Shown here: piece after piece, positions 34,015 through 45,529 of the stretch
How positions within the stretch are numbered: position 1 is the first letter of the stretch
Layout of the letters: every line of letters starts with the position of its first letter
Assembly (NCBI RefSeq): GCF_003443895.1
Contig: NZ_QQOA01000039.1
Location: 1 to 64,000 of the forward strand
Reading direction: 5' to 3'
Origin: Paraburkholderia phosphatilytica
GTDB taxonomy: Bacteria; Pseudomonadota; Gammaproteobacteria; Burkholderiales; Burkholderiaceae
Length of the DNA: 64,000 nt
Made by a program: the position numbers and the translations under genes
Notes under the pieces: generated by a model
The model's input: only the letters and a program-made list of their open reading frames with translations
The model's database searches: none
What the model was told of the DNA's origin: nothing

Positions 34015-35070
34015 TTAACGTCGGGCCGCGTGCCGTCCGCCCGCCACCTGTTCGCGCCGCGGACCACCCTGGCGCTCGAGCATCCAGCCCGGATATTCGG
34101 CGGGCAGGCGGCTCACGTCGTCGAGCGTCGCGAGTTCGGCGTCGCTCAGCTCGACCCCGGTGGCCGCGATGTTGTCGTCGAGCTGCTCGACCCGCTTCGC
34201 GCCGACGATCACCGACATCACCACGCGCTGATGCAGCAGCCACGCAAGCGCGATCTGCGCGCACGACACGCCCTTCTGCTCCGCGATCGCGCGCATTGCG
34301 TCGACGCAGTCGTATGCGCGCTCACGTTCCACCGGCGGGAAGTCGAAAGTCGTGCGGCGGCTGCCGGCTTCGGCCTGCTTGTCGCGGCCATATTTGCCGC
34401 TCAACAGGCCGCCCGCGAGCGGGCTCCACACCATCAGGCCAAGCCCTTCGCTTTCGAGCATCGGCACCAGCTCGCGCTCCAGATCGCGGCCCGCGATCGT
34501 GTAATACGCCTGCAACGACTCGAAGCGCGCGAGGCCATGACGCTCCGCGATGCCGAGCGCCTTCACGATCTGCCACGCGGCCCAGTTCGACACGCCGACG
34601 TAGCGCACGTGGCCGTGCTGCACGAGCGTATCGAGCGCGCGCACCGTTTCCTCGACCGGTGTGGCCGGGTCGAAACCGTGGATCTGGTACAGGTCGATGT
34701 GGTCGAGCTGCAGGCGCTTCAGGCTCGCCTTGATGCCGTCCATGATGTGAAAACGCGTGGCGCCGCGCGCGTTCGGGTAGTCCGCCGTCATGCCGAACAC
34801 CTTGGTTGCAACCACGACTTTGTCGCGCGGCACCTTCAGGTTCTTCAGCGCATGGCCGGTGATCTGCTCGGACAGGCCCTGCGCGTAGACGTCGGCGGTA
34901 TCGATGAAGTTGATGCCCGCATCGAGCGCCCGGCCGACGAGGCGTTCCGCATCCGCCTGCTGCAGATCGCCGATCTGCCGCCAGATGCCCTCGCCGCCGC
35001 CGAACGTCATCGTTCCCAGACACAACTCCGAAACAAACAGGCCGGTGCGGCCCAGCTGGTTATAGCGCAT
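34015..35070 (-). CDS. aldo/keto reductase
   Basis: This 351-residue aldo/keto reductase has tetrad residues Asp57 (FIDTADVY), Tyr62, Lys90 (VVATKVFG) and His131 (LYQIHGFD). It belongs to the group of large AKRs related to YajO/Tas, which reduce various aldehydes and ketones with NADPH. GGAG lies 9 bases before the ATG at 35070. It is divergent from lhr over 203 bp. The substrate is unknown. Confidence 0.9.
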   Translation of the reverse strand: MRYNQLGRTGLFVSELCLGTMTFGGGEGIWRQIGDLQQADAERLVGRALDAGINFIDTADVYAQGLSEQITGHALKNLKVPRDKVVVATKVFGMTADYPNARGATRFHIMDGIKASLKRLQLDHIDLYQIHGFDPATPVEETVRALDTLVQHGHVRYVGVSNWAAWQIVKALGIAERHGLARFESLQAYYTIAGRDLERELVPMLESEGLGLMVWSPLAGGLLSGKYGRDKQAEAGSRRTTFDFPPVERERAYDCVDAMRAIAEQKGVSCAQIALAWLLHQRVVMSVIVGAKRVEQLDDNIAATGVELSDAELATLDDVSRLPAEYPGWMLERQGGPRREQVAGGRHAARR

Positions 35071-35273
35071 GTGTCGCGTCTCCATCGTGTGAGTGATGTT
35101 GATGAGCCGGTTGAGCATACTGCAGCGCGGCAGATCGCGCAGAGCGGACGGCACCTCTCTGGAGGCCGGGCACGCGCGTTGAAAACCTGCGAGACTGGCG
35201 GCATATCCGGTGAACGCCGCGGGATCGCAATCAGTACGACGCGCGGCTGTTTCGTTGCCCAGGATCCTTTCCG

Positions 35274-38200
35274 ATGCCCCGTCGCGCTTCGTCCGCCATC
35301 CGCGAGACCGTGATCGCCGAACCGTCTGCCGCAGCGAGTGCCGCGGCAGACGAAGGCCACGATCCGCTCGCCGCGTTCCATCCCGCCGTCGCGGGCTGGT
35401 TCCGGCGCGCGTTCGCGTCGCCTACCCGCGCGCAGGCGGCCGCATGGCCGTCGATCCGCAGCGGCCGTTCGACGCTCGTCGCGGCGCCCACCGGCTCCGG
35501 CAAGACGCTGACCGCGTTTCTCTCCGCGCTCGACGAACTCGTGCAGGCGGGGCTCGCGGCAAACGGCACGCTGCCGGACGAAACGCTGGTGGTGTACGTG
35601 TCGCCGCTGAAGGCGCTGTCGAACGACATCCATCTGAACCTCGAGGTGCCGCTCGCGGGCATCGCCGAAGAACTCGCGAAACGCGGCCTGCCGCCGCTCG
35701 ACATCCGCACCGCCGTGCGCACCGGCGACACCACGCAGCAGGAGCGCACCGCGCTGCGCAAACGCGCGCCGCACATTCTCGTGACGACGCCGGAATCGCT
35801 CTACGTGCTGCTGGGATCGGGTTCGGGCCGCGCGATGCTGTCGACGGCGCGCACGGCGATCGTCGACGAAATTCACGCGATGGCGGGCACCAAACGCGGC
35901 AGCCATCTGACGCTGACGCTCGAACGGCTCGATGCGCTATGCGGCCGGCGGCTCACGCGCATCGGTCTCTCCGCGACGCAAAAGCCGATCGAGGACGTCG
36001 CGCGTTTTCTGGTGGGCGGCGCGCCAGTGGGCGACTCCACGCCGGCCGATTGCGCAATCGTCGACGTCGGTCACACGCGGCCTCGCGATCTCGCGCTCGA
36101 ACTGCCGCCGGTGCCGCTCGAAGCGGTGCTGCCGAACGACGTGTGGGAGCGCGTGTACGACCGCATGGCCGAACTCGTCGCGCAGCATCGCACCACCCTC
36201 GTGTTCGTCAACACGCGCCGCATGGCGGAGCGCGTCGCGCGGCATCTGACCGAGCGGCTCGGCAAGGAAGCGGTGGCCGCACATCACGGCAGTCTCGCGA
36301 AGGAATACCGGCTCGATGCGGAGCAGCGTCTGAAGCACGGGCAGCTGAAAGTGCTGATCGCCACGGCTTCGCTGGAACTCGGCATCGATATCGGCGATGT
36401 GGACCTGGTCTGCCAGATCGGTTCGCCGCGCGCGATCGCGCCGTTCCTGCAGCGCGTGGGCCGCTCGGGGCACCACGTGGGCGGCGTGCCGAAGGGGCGG
36501 CTTTTTCCAGTGTCGCGCGACGACCTGCTCGAATGCGCGGCGCTGCTCGATTGCGTGCGTCGCGGCGAACTCGATGCGCTCGTGATTCCGCGCGCGCCGC
36601 TCGACGTGCTCGCGCAGCAGATCGTCGCGGAAACCGCGAACGCCGAGTGGCACGAAGATGCGCTCTTCGAACTCGTGCGGCGCGCGGCGCCGTATGCGGC
36701 GCTCGAACGCGAGCAGTACGACGCGGTGCTGAAGATGCTCGCGGAAGGCTATACGGGCCGGCACGGGCCGCGCGCCGCGTATCTGCATCGCGACGCGGTG
36801 CATGGCCTGCTGCGCGGGCGGCGCGGCGGGCAGCTCGTCGCGGTCACGTCCGGCGGCACGATTCCGGAGAACGCGGACTACGCGGTGATCCTCGAACCGC
36901 AGGCGGTCAACATCGGCACGGTGAACGAAGATTTCGCGGTGGAAAGTCTCGCGGGCGACGTGTTCCAGCTCGGCAATGCGTCGTACCGGATCCTGCGCGT
37001 CGAATCGGGCCGCGTGCGCGTCGAGGATGCGCACGGGCAATCGCCGAACATTCCGTTCTGGCTCGGCGAAGCACCGGGCCGCAGCGACGAGCTGTCGCTC
37101 GGCGTCGCGCGACTGCGCGCGCAGATCGATGCGCGGCTCGGGCAGCACGATGCGACGGCGGACAATACAAGCCGCCTGCAACCCGCGCTCGACTGGCTGC
37201 ACGACGAACTGCAACTCGGTGAATCCGCCGCGCGGCAGATGGTCGAATACCTCGCGCGCGCCCGTGCCGCGCTCACCACGCTGCCGACGCAGAACACGCT
37301 GGTGATGGAGCGTTTCTTCGACGAGTCCGGCGGCATGCAGCTCGTGATCCATGCGCCGTTCGGCAGCCGCGTGAACCGCGCATGGGGTCTCGCGCTGCGC
37401 AAGCGCTTCTGCCGCTCGTTCAACTTCGAGCTGCAGGCCGCTGCAACCGAAGACGCGATCATCCTGTCGCTGACTGGCACCCACAGTTTTCCGCTCGACG
37501 AAGTGTGGCGCTATCTGCATTCGAACACCGCCGAGCATCTGCTGGTTCAGGCGCTGCTCGATGCGCCCCTCTTCGGCGTGCGCTGGCGCTGGAACGCGAC
37601 CACCTCGCTCGCGCTGCCGCGCTTCACGGGCGGCCGCAAGACCGCGCCGCAACTGCAGCGGATGCGCAGCGACGACCTGCTCGCCGCGGTGTTTCCCGAT
37701 CAGGCTGCGTGCCTCGAAAACATCGTCGGCGAACGCGAATTGCCGAGCCATCCGCTCGTCGACCAGACCGTCGACGACTGCCTGCACGAAGCGATGGATG
37801 CGGACAGCTGGCTCGCATTGCTGCGACGCATGGAACGCGGCGACATCGCGCTTGTGTCGCGCGATCTGCCCGCGCCATCGCCACTCGCCGCCGAAATTCT
37901 CACCGCGAAGCCGTACGCGTATCTCGACGATGCGCCGCTCGAAGAGCGCCGCACGCAGGCGGTGCTGAATCGCCGCTGGACCGATCCGGAGTCCGCGGAC
38001 GATCTCGGCGCGCTCGATGCCGACGCGATCGCGAGCGTGCGCGATGAAGCGTGGCCGCAGGCGCGCAACGCCGACGAGATGCACGACGCGCTCGTCGCGC
38101 TCGCGTGCATCGGCGAACGCGAGGCAAAGCCGCACGAAAACTGGCTCGCATGGCTTGCGGCGCTGGCCGCCGATGGCCGCGCGGCGCGCCTGCAGATCGC

Positions 38201-39758
38201 GGAGCACGACGCGCTGTGGCTGCCCGCGGAACGCGTGACCTGCGTGCGCGCGATCTATCCGCATGCGCCGATGGTGCCGCCGCTGCAACCGCCGAAGGGC
38301 TACACGGAAGCGTGGACCGAAGACGATGCGCTCGTCGACCTGCTGCGCGCGCGGCTGTCGGGCTTCGGTCCACTGCCGGTGCCATCGATCGCACGCGCAC
38401 TCGCGTTGCAGGCGTCGACGGTCGCGCTTGCGTTGACGCGCCTCGAAGCGGAAGGCTACGTATTGCGCGGCCGCTTCACGCCCGGCACCGCCGATGAAGA
38501 ATGGTGCGAGCGGCATCTGCTCGCGCGCATCCATCGCTATACGGTGCGCCGTTTGCGACGCGAGATCGAGCCGGTCGAACGGCACGACTTCATGCGCTTC
38601 CTGTTCGTCTGGCAGCATCTGACGCCCGATACGCGCGGCGAAGGACGCGACGCGCTCGCCGCCGCGCTCGCGCAGCTCGAAGGGTTTGAAGCCGCGGCCA
38701 GCGCTTGGGAAGAAGAGATTCTGCCGGCGCGGCTGAAGGACTATTCGATCATGGCGCTCGACGACCTGTGTCGCGCGGGCAAACTCATGTGGACCCGTCT
38801 CGCGGCACGCGAGCGGGCGGCGGGCGGCCCGGTGCGCAGCACGCCGATCGTGCTGCTGCCGCGCCGCGACGTGCCGGTGTGGACCTCGCTCGTCGATGCG
38901 AACGGACAGCCCGAACTGTCGACGCGCGCGCAGCAGGCGCACGATGCGTTGTCCGCGCACGGCGCGATGTTCTACGACGAACTGCTGACCGACACGCGTC
39001 TCCTGCCCGTCGAACTCGACGGCGCGCTCGGCGAACTGGTGAGCGCGGGCCTCGTCAACGCGGACAGCTTCGCGGGACTGCGCGCGCTGTTGCGGCCCGC
39101 GGCAAAACGCACGTCGCAGTTCGGCAGCCGCCGGCCGCGTCCGCGCCTGGCCGCGCCGATCGGCGGGATGGACGATGCGGGACGCTGGGCGCTCGTGCGC
39201 CGCAAATCCGTTGCAGGCAACGATGCCGCGAACGATGCGGCCGCTCCGTCTTCTTCAGACACGACCGCGTTGACGCGCGCGCAGCGATACCGGCAAACGC
39301 CACCGGAGATACTCGAACATGTGGTGAACACGCTGCTGCGCCGCTATGGCGTGGTGTTCTGGCACCTGCTCGCGCGCGAGGCGGAATGGCTGCCGCCGTG
39401 GCGCGAACTGCTGCGCACGCTGCAGCGTTTCGAAGCGCGCGGTCTGGTACGCGGCGGGCGTTTCGTGCAAGGCGTATCGGGCGAACAGTTCGCGCTGGCC
39501 GAAGCGATTCCACTGCTGCGCGACGTGCGCCGTCAGGCAAACGACGGCGCATATATCGCGGTCGCCGCCACAGATCCGCTCAACGTGGTCGGCACGCTGC
39601 TGCCGGGCGACAAGGTACCGGCAATCGCCGGCAATCGCGTGCTGTACCGCGATGGAATGGCGGTCGCGACGCTTGCCGCCGGCGAGTTTCGCTATCTCGG
39701 CGAATTCGATGCCGCGACCCGCGAACTGATGCGATTGCGGCTCGCGCACCGTTATTGA
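35274..39758 (+). CDS. lhr: full-length Lhr-type ATP-dependent DNA helicase
   Basis: This is a 1494-residue superfamily 2 helicase. RecA1 has Walker A APTGSGKT (71-78), DEIH (198-201) and the motif III SAT (233-235); RecA2 has motif VI QRVGRSGH (393-400). A winged-helix and the Lhr beta-barrel core follow to about residue 870, and the long C-terminal extension typical of full-length Lhr fills the rest. It unwinds DNA or DNA/RNA hybrids 3' to 5' and is linked to DNA repair. In many bacteria lhr is near a ligase or exonuclease gene; none is seen here. Confidence 0.95.
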   Translation: MPRRASSAIRETVIAEPSAAASAAADEGHDPLAAFHPAVAGWFRRAFASPTRAQAAAWPSIRSGRSTLVAAPTGSGKTLTAFLSALDELVQAGLAANGTLPDETLVVYVSPLKALSNDIHLNLEVPLAGIAEELAKRGLPPLDIRTAVRTGDTTQQERTALRKRAPHILVTTPESLYVLLGSGSGRAMLSTARTAIVDEIHAMAGTKRGSHLTLTLERLDALCGRRLTRIGLSATQKPIEDVARFLVGGAPVGDSTPADCAIVDVGHTRPRDLALELPPVPLEAVLPNDVWERVYDRMAELVAQHRTTLVFVNTRRMAERVARHLTERLGKEAVAAHHGSLAKEYRLDAEQRLKHGQLKVLIATASLELGIDIGDVDLVCQIGSPRAIAPFLQRVGRSGHHVGGVPKGRLFPVSRDDLLECAALLDCVRRGELDALVIPRAPLDVLAQQIVAETANAEWHEDALFELVRRAAPYAALEREQYDAVLKMLAEGYTGRHGPRAAYLHRDAVHGLLRGRRGGQLVAVTSGGTIPENADYAVILEPQAVNIGTVNEDFAVESLAGDVFQLGNASYRILRVESGRVRVEDAHGQSPNIPFWLGEAPGRSDELSLGVARLRAQIDARLGQHDATADNTSRLQPALDWLHDELQLGESAARQMVEYLARARAALTTLPTQNTLVMERFFDESGGMQLVIHAPFGSRVNRAWGLALRKRFCRSFNFELQAAATEDAIILSLTGTHSFPLDEVWRYLHSNTAEHLLVQALLDAPLFGVRWRWNATTSLALPRFTGGRKTAPQLQRMRSDDLLAAVFPDQAACLENIVGERELPSHPLVDQTVDDCLHEAMDADSWLALLRRMERGDIALVSRDLPAPSPLAAEILTAKPYAYLDDAPLEERRTQAVLNRRWTDPESADDLGALDADAIASVRDEAWPQARNADEMHDALVALACIGEREAKPHENWLAWLAALAADGRAARLQIAEHDALWLPAERVTCVRAIYPHAPMVPPLQPPKGYTEAWTEDDALVDLLRARLSGFGPLPVPSIARALALQASTVALALTRLEAEGYVLRGRFTPGTADEEWCERHLLARIHRYTVRRLRREIEPVERHDFMRFLFVWQHLTPDTRGEGRDALAAALAQLEGFEAAASAWEEEILPARLKDYSIMALDDLCRAGKLMWTRLAARERAAGGPVRSTPIVLLPRRDVPVWTSLVDANGQPELSTRAQQAHDALSAHGAMFYDELLTDTRLLPVELDGALGELVSAGLVNADSFAGLRALLRPAAKRTSQFGSRRPRPRLAAPIGGMDDAGRWALVRRKSVAGNDAANDAAAPSSSDTTALTRAQRYRQTPPEILEHVVNTLLRRYGVVFWHLLAREAEWLPPWRELLRTLQRFEARGLVRGGRFVQGVSGEQFALAEAIPLLRDVRRQANDGAYIAVAATDPLNVVGTLLPGDKVPAIAGNRVLYRDGMAVATLAAGEFRYLGEFDAATRELMRLRLAHRY

Positions 39759-39830
39759 ACGCCGCACATTCGCCGCACCGGCACCGCCAGCACGGATGTT
39801 ATGGTGCAGTTACCACACTGCGGGAACACC

Positions 39831-39860
39831 TGTTGCTGCGTCAGCGTTACCTCAGCAACA
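39831..39860 (+). repeat. inverted repeat in the response regulator leader
   Basis: TGTTGCTG (39831-39838) and CAGCAACA (39853-39860) form a perfect 8-bp inverted repeat with a 14-base spacer. It lies 17 bases before the ATG and could be an operator or an RNA hairpin that affects translation. Confidence 0.5.
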
Positions 39861-39876
39861 AATATGCGACCCGAGC

Positions 39877-40239
39877 ATGCATTCGATCCTGCTCGTCGAC
39901 GACGAGCCCGATCTTCTCTATGTCTGGCAGATGCTGCTCGAAAACGAGCAGTACGACGTCCGTTGCGCGCGAAATGGCCAGGAAGCGCTGGCGATGATCG
40001 AAGCGCGCGCGCCGGATCTCGTGATCACCGACTGGATGATGCCGTTGATGGACGGCGTCGAACTGTGCCGCCGGCTGCGCGGACGCCCCGATCTCGCGCA
40101 TATTCCGGTGTTGATCCACACCGCGGCCGATGCATCGCTGCGCGCGGAAGTGAACGCGCTATGGGACGACTGCATCCGCAAGCCGGCTTCGATGGAACTG
40201 CTGGTGACCACGATCGAACGGTTGTGCGCGAAGCATTGA
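39877..40239 (+). CDS. single-domain response regulator (CheY-like)
   Basis: This 120-residue receiver domain has the acidic pocket DD (8-9), phosphoacceptor Asp52 in VITDWMMP, Thr82 and Lys102 in IRKPAS. There is no output domain, so it acts through protein contacts or as a phosphate relay. The ATG at 39877 begins the domain; longer frames add unstructured residues. No partner kinase is in the window. Confidence 0.92.
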   Translation: MHSILLVDDEPDLLYVWQMLLENEQYDVRCARNGQEALAMIEARAPDLVITDWMMPLMDGVELCRRLRGRPDLAHIPVLIHTAADASLRAEVNALWDDCIRKPASMELLVTTIERLCAKH

Positions 40240-40255
40240 GTTCAGCGCGTCGTGC

Positions 40256-40516
40256 TCACATCTCCGGGTGATCCAGATCGCCCTGCACGATCCGTTCCCC
40301 CATCACCTGCGCCGCCGCCAGCGCCTCCTGCTGCGTCGTGAACGGGCCGATGTCCGGCGCGCCATCGAACGGGAACAGCTGGCGGTTATCGGTTGTGCGC
40401 ACCACGCGCAGCTGACCGAAAAAGCGCCGGTAGCCGCGCATCCGCGTGCCGGCCGAAACCTCGAAATCGTCTTCGGACTTCGCGGGAATACTGGGGATGA
40501 AGGTGCTGGACGGCAT
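40256..40516 (-). CDS. small conserved hypothetical protein (DUF6723-like)
   Basis: This 86-residue protein carries SEDDFEVSAGTRMRGYRRFFGQLRVVRTTDNRQLFPFDGAPDIGP and a C-terminal helix. It looks like the small family widespread in Burkholderiaceae that I recall as DUF6723; that name is from memory and not checked. The start at 40516 was chosen because it begins the conserved part and AGCAGG lies upstream. It converges on the response regulator. Its function is unknown. Confidence 0.72.
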   Translation of the reverse strand: MPSSTFIPSIPAKSEDDFEVSAGTRMRGYRRFFGQLRVVRTTDNRQLFPFDGAPDIGPFTTQQEALAAAQVMGERIVQGDLDHPEM

Positions 40517-40647
40517 GATGAAACCTGCTGCGCTCGCGTTCGCTGATCGGGAAGGAGCGGCTATTTTCGCATGCCAGTGTGAATGCAGCGGGTTACGGCG
40601 CGAATCCTCGCGAGCATGTCGCGCTGACCTTTTGGTCAGCCGGACGT

Positions 40648-40690
40648 AAAAAAAACCGCTCACGTCGCGTTCGCGGCGATCGTGAGCGGT
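40648..40690 (-). terminator. rho-independent terminator of the rhamnose transport operon
   Basis: On the minus strand a perfect 10-bp outer stem (40690-40681 with 40664-40655) with an imperfect inner stem is followed by eight T. It lies 57 bp after the stop of the last gene of the operon, rhaS. Confidence 0.9.
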
Positions 40691-40746
40691 CCACCCAGCG
40701 GCCCTCGTGCCCTTGCGGGCACCGGCTCTCGAAAAACGGTTCGGCG

Positions 40747-41766
40747 TTAGAAGTTGTAGTTGTCGATGTTGGTGGCATCGAACGTGGTCGGCGGTCCAAG
40801 GATGATTTCGCCGTTCGCGCCGATCGTGCGCTTGCCGAGCTTGCCCGCGTCGAAGCTCTCGCCCTGCTTGCCGGTGATCGTGCCCGAGGCGAGATTCGCC
40901 GCCGCATAGGCTGCGAGGTAGCCGAGTTCGGCCGGATCCCACAGCTGGAACGCCTTCACGGTGCCGTTCTTCACGAACTCGCGCATCTGGTTAGGCGTGC
41001 CGAGACCGGTCACCTGCACCTTGCCCTTGCTCGACGACGACGAGATGTAGCGCGCGGCCGCGGCGATACCCACCGTCGTCGGCGCGACGATCGCCTTCAG
41101 GTTCGGATACGCCTGCAGCAGACCCTGCGTCTCGACGAACGACTTCTGGTCGTCGTCGTTGCCGTAGGCGATCTTCACGAGCTTGATCTTCGAGTACTCC
41201 GGCTTCTTCAGCTCCTCCTGCATGTACTTGATCCACGTGTTCTGGTTCGTCGCGTTCGGCGTCGCCGACAGGATCGCGAACTCGCCCTCGCCGCCCATCA
41301 GCTTCGACACGAGCTCGATCTGGCCGCGGCCGATGCCTTCCGCGTTCGCCTGGTTGACGAACAGCTGCCGGCCGGCAGGCGCCGTGTCGGAGTCGAACGT
41401 CACGACCTTGATGCCCTGCGCCATCGCCTTCTTCAGATACGGCACGACCGCGTTCGCGTCGTTCGCCGCGATCACGATCGCGTTCTGGTGCTGCGTGATC
41501 AGCGTGTTGATGTACGACACCTGCGACGATGCGCCGGCATCCGACGGGCCCACCGCCTTGCCTTCGCCCTTGAACTCCTTGATCGCGTCGAGGCCGCCGT
41601 TGTCGGCGATCACCTCGTACGGGTTGTTGATCTGCTTCGGCACGAACGCGATCTTCAGGCCTTCCTTGATGCCGGCCGCCGATGCGCTCGCGGCAATACC
41701 CAGCATCGCCGCGCACAGTGTCGCCGTTCCGACCGCCTTTCCTACGTGACGTAGTGGTTTGAACAT
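40747..41766 (-). CDS. rhaS: rhamnose ABC transporter substrate-binding protein
   Basis: This 339-residue family 4 sugar-binding protein has a Sec signal (residues 1-30, ending ASA) and a mature domain opening with GLKIAFVPKQINNPYEVIADNGG. It matches RhaS-type rhamnose-binding proteins and is encoded last in the mutarotase-amidohydrolase-RhaTQP operon. AGGAGA precedes the ATG at 41766. It captures L-rhamnose in the periplasm. Confidence 0.88.
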   Translation of the reverse strand: MFKPLRHVGKAVGTATLCAAMLGIAASASAAGIKEGLKIAFVPKQINNPYEVIADNGGLDAIKEFKGEGKAVGPSDAGASSQVSYINTLITQHQNAIVIAANDANAVVPYLKKAMAQGIKVVTFDSDTAPAGRQLFVNQANAEGIGRGQIELVSKLMGGEGEFAILSATPNATNQNTWIKYMQEELKKPEYSKIKLVKIAYGNDDDQKSFVETQGLLQAYPNLKAIVAPTTVGIAAAARYISSSSSKGKVQVTGLGTPNQMREFVKNGTVKAFQLWDPAELGYLAAYAAANLASGTITGKQGESFDAGKLGKRTIGANGEIILGPPTTFDATNIDNYNF

Positions 41767-41880
41767 GCGTGTCTCCTCACTTGATGTTCGGACGGGTGTC
41801 CGAGGTTGTTGATGTGCTTCGTTTGCTTCTTTGACTACTTGAATGAATGATTTCCGCAAAGTGAATCCGGAGTGAAACGC

Positions 41881-42897
41881 CTAGCTTGCCGCCGCGGACT
41901 TCGCGAGCAGCCGGCGGTCGCGCATCGCGCGCCAGCGGGCCGCCATGTTCGGAATCAGCACCGATGCGAGCAGCAGCACGCCGGTCACGATCGTCAGCGT
42001 TTCGCTCGACACGTCGACGAGCGTCAGCGCATTCTTCAGCACGCCGACGATCAAGAGCGACAGCAGCACGCCGATCATCGAACCGCGTCCGCCGAAAATG
42101 CTGACGCCGCCGAACAGCACCGCCGCGATCACCGAAAGCTCGAAGCCTTCGCCGTTGTCGCCGCGCGCGCTGGTGAAACGCAGCGTGTAGATGATGCCGG
42201 CGAGCGCGCTGACCGCGCCCGACATCACGAACAGACGCAGGCGGATCTTCGCGACGTCGATGCCGGAAAACGCGGCGGCGGTGGAGTTCGCGCCGATCGC
42301 GTAGAGGCTGCGGCCGAACGCGGTAGCCTGCAGCAGCACGGTGAACACCACCGCGCACACGATCACGATCGTGAACGGCAGCGGAATGAATGTGGAGCCG
42401 AGCATGTTCATGCCGAACGCCGTGTAGCCGGCCGGGAAATCCGCGACCGCCTGATCGCCGAGCAGCACGTACGCGAGACCGCGAAACAGTGCGAGCGTGC
42501 CGATCGTCACCGCGAGTGAAGGCAGGTTCAGCTTCACGATCACGAGGCCGTTCAGCAGGCCAGCCAGCGCGCCCGCGCAGATCACGATGATCATCACCAG
42601 CGGCATCGGCAGACCCATGTGCCACAGCACGCCCATCAGCGCGCTCGATGCGCCGAGCACCGACGCGACGGACAGATCGATCTCCGCGGCGACGATGATC
42701 AGCGTCATCGGCAGCGCCATCAGCGCGACTTCGGTCAGATCGGCCAGCGCGTTGCCGATGTTCGCCGCGCTTAAGAAGTCGACGGACAGCACGCGGCCGA
42801 GAATCAGCGACAGGATCAGCAGCACGGCGAGCAGCGTTTCCCAGTGCAGCGGCACCAGCGGTTTGCGCGTCAAGAGCGCGGCATCGGGTTTAGCCAT
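41881..42897 (-). CDS. rhaP: rhamnose ABC transporter permease
   Basis: This is a 338-residue ribose/rhamnose-type permease with about ten membrane spans, including the conserved block with GANSTAAAFSGIDVAKIRLR and GGVSIFGGRGSM. It overlaps the preceding permease by 8 bp and lies 114 bp before rhaS. It forms the channel of the RhaSTPQ importer with RhaQ. The two permeases are not identical and both keep the family motifs. Confidence 0.88.
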   Translation of the reverse strand: MAKPDAALLTRKPLVPLHWETLLAVLLILSLILGRVLSVDFLSAANIGNALADLTEVALMALPMTLIIVAAEIDLSVASVLGASSALMGVLWHMGLPMPLVMIIVICAGALAGLLNGLVIVKLNLPSLAVTIGTLALFRGLAYVLLGDQAVADFPAGYTAFGMNMLGSTFIPLPFTIVIVCAVVFTVLLQATAFGRSLYAIGANSTAAAFSGIDVAKIRLRLFVMSGAVSALAGIIYTLRFTSARGDNGEGFELSVIAAVLFGGVSIFGGRGSMIGVLLSLLIVGVLKNALTLVDVSSETLTIVTGVLLLASVLIPNMAARWRAMRDRRLLAKSAAAS

Positions 42898-43950
42898 GAT
42901 CGCGTTTCCTCATCATGCGTTTGGCGACGGAGCGGGCCAGCAAGGTATCGGCGGCGATCGCGGCGACGATCAGCGCGCCCTGAATGGCCTGCTCCCAGAA
43001 TGGCGACACGTGCAGCACGACGAGCGCGATGCTGATCACGCCGAGCACCAGCGCGCCTAACGTCGCGCCGAGAATCGTGCCGACACCGCCGTTGATCGCG
43101 ACACTGCCCACCACGGCGGCCGCCACCACCTGCAGTTCGATCCCCTTCGCGGTGCTCGCGTCGACGGTGCCGAAACGCGCGAGCCACAACGCGCCCGCGA
43201 AGCCCGCGATCGCGCCGGAAATCAGGAAGCCCATCATCACGCGCTTCTCGACGCTCACGCCGGCAAGCCGCGCGGCCTCCGGATTCGAGCCGATCGCGTA
43301 GTGCTCGCGTCCCGCGCGGAACTGCTTCAGATAAACGGAGAGGCCGATCAGCACGACCAGCGCGATCAGCGCGAGCGTCGGAATGCCGAACACTTCGCCG
43401 GTTGCGAGACGCGAGTATTCGGGCGGCAGGCTCGTCGCGTTGATCTGACCGCCATGCACCCACGCGTAGTCCGCGCCGCGGAAGATGTAGAGCGTCGACA
43501 GCGTCGCGACGAGCGACGGCACGCGCCCCACCGCTACCAGCAGCGCATTGATCGCGCCGGCCACGATGCCCATCAGCAGCCCCGCGCCGAGCGCGACGAT
43601 CACCGGCATCTGCGGATGCGCGACATACAGCGCGCCCACCGCATACGCGGTCACGCCGACGATCGAACCGACCGACAGATCGATATGGCGCATCAGGATC
43701 ACGACCGTCATGCCCGCCGTGAGCAGACTGATGATCGATACGTTGAGCAGCACGTCGCGCAGGTTCTGCAGGTTCAGGAACTGCGGCCGCGCGAGCGCGG
43801 TGCCGCCGATCAGCAAAATCAGCACGACGAACAAGGTGGTTTCGCGGCTCTTCGCGAGCGCCGCGAGTACGCCGCCGGAACCGTTGCGCGGGCGCCCGTT
43901 GCCGTTCTGGTTCTGTGGCATCGCGGGTGGATGGGTCGTCGAGTGGCGCA

Positions 43951-43954
<4 letters not shown>
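42890..43954 (-). CDS. rhaQ: rhamnose ABC transporter permease
   Basis: This is a 354-residue permease of the sugar ABC family, beginning with an Asn/Gly-rich cytoplasmic segment of about 30 residues and then about ten spans. The family block GSNPEAARLAGVSVEKRVMMG is present. Its start overlaps the stop of the ATPase gene by 4 bp (ATGA). The next codon is also ATG, so the start could be one codon later. Confidence 0.88.
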
Positions 43955-45480
<1,526 letters not shown>

Positions 45481-45529
45481 GGCCTGTCTCCTCCTGGCTC
45501 GCGCCACGCTGTGCGCGCGGCACGTGGGT

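Noticed and set aside
35937..38960. Long minus-strand open frame of 1007 codons across lhr
   Set aside because: It is a shadow frame opposite a well-supported helicase gene; its Arg/Ala-rich composition shows no domains.
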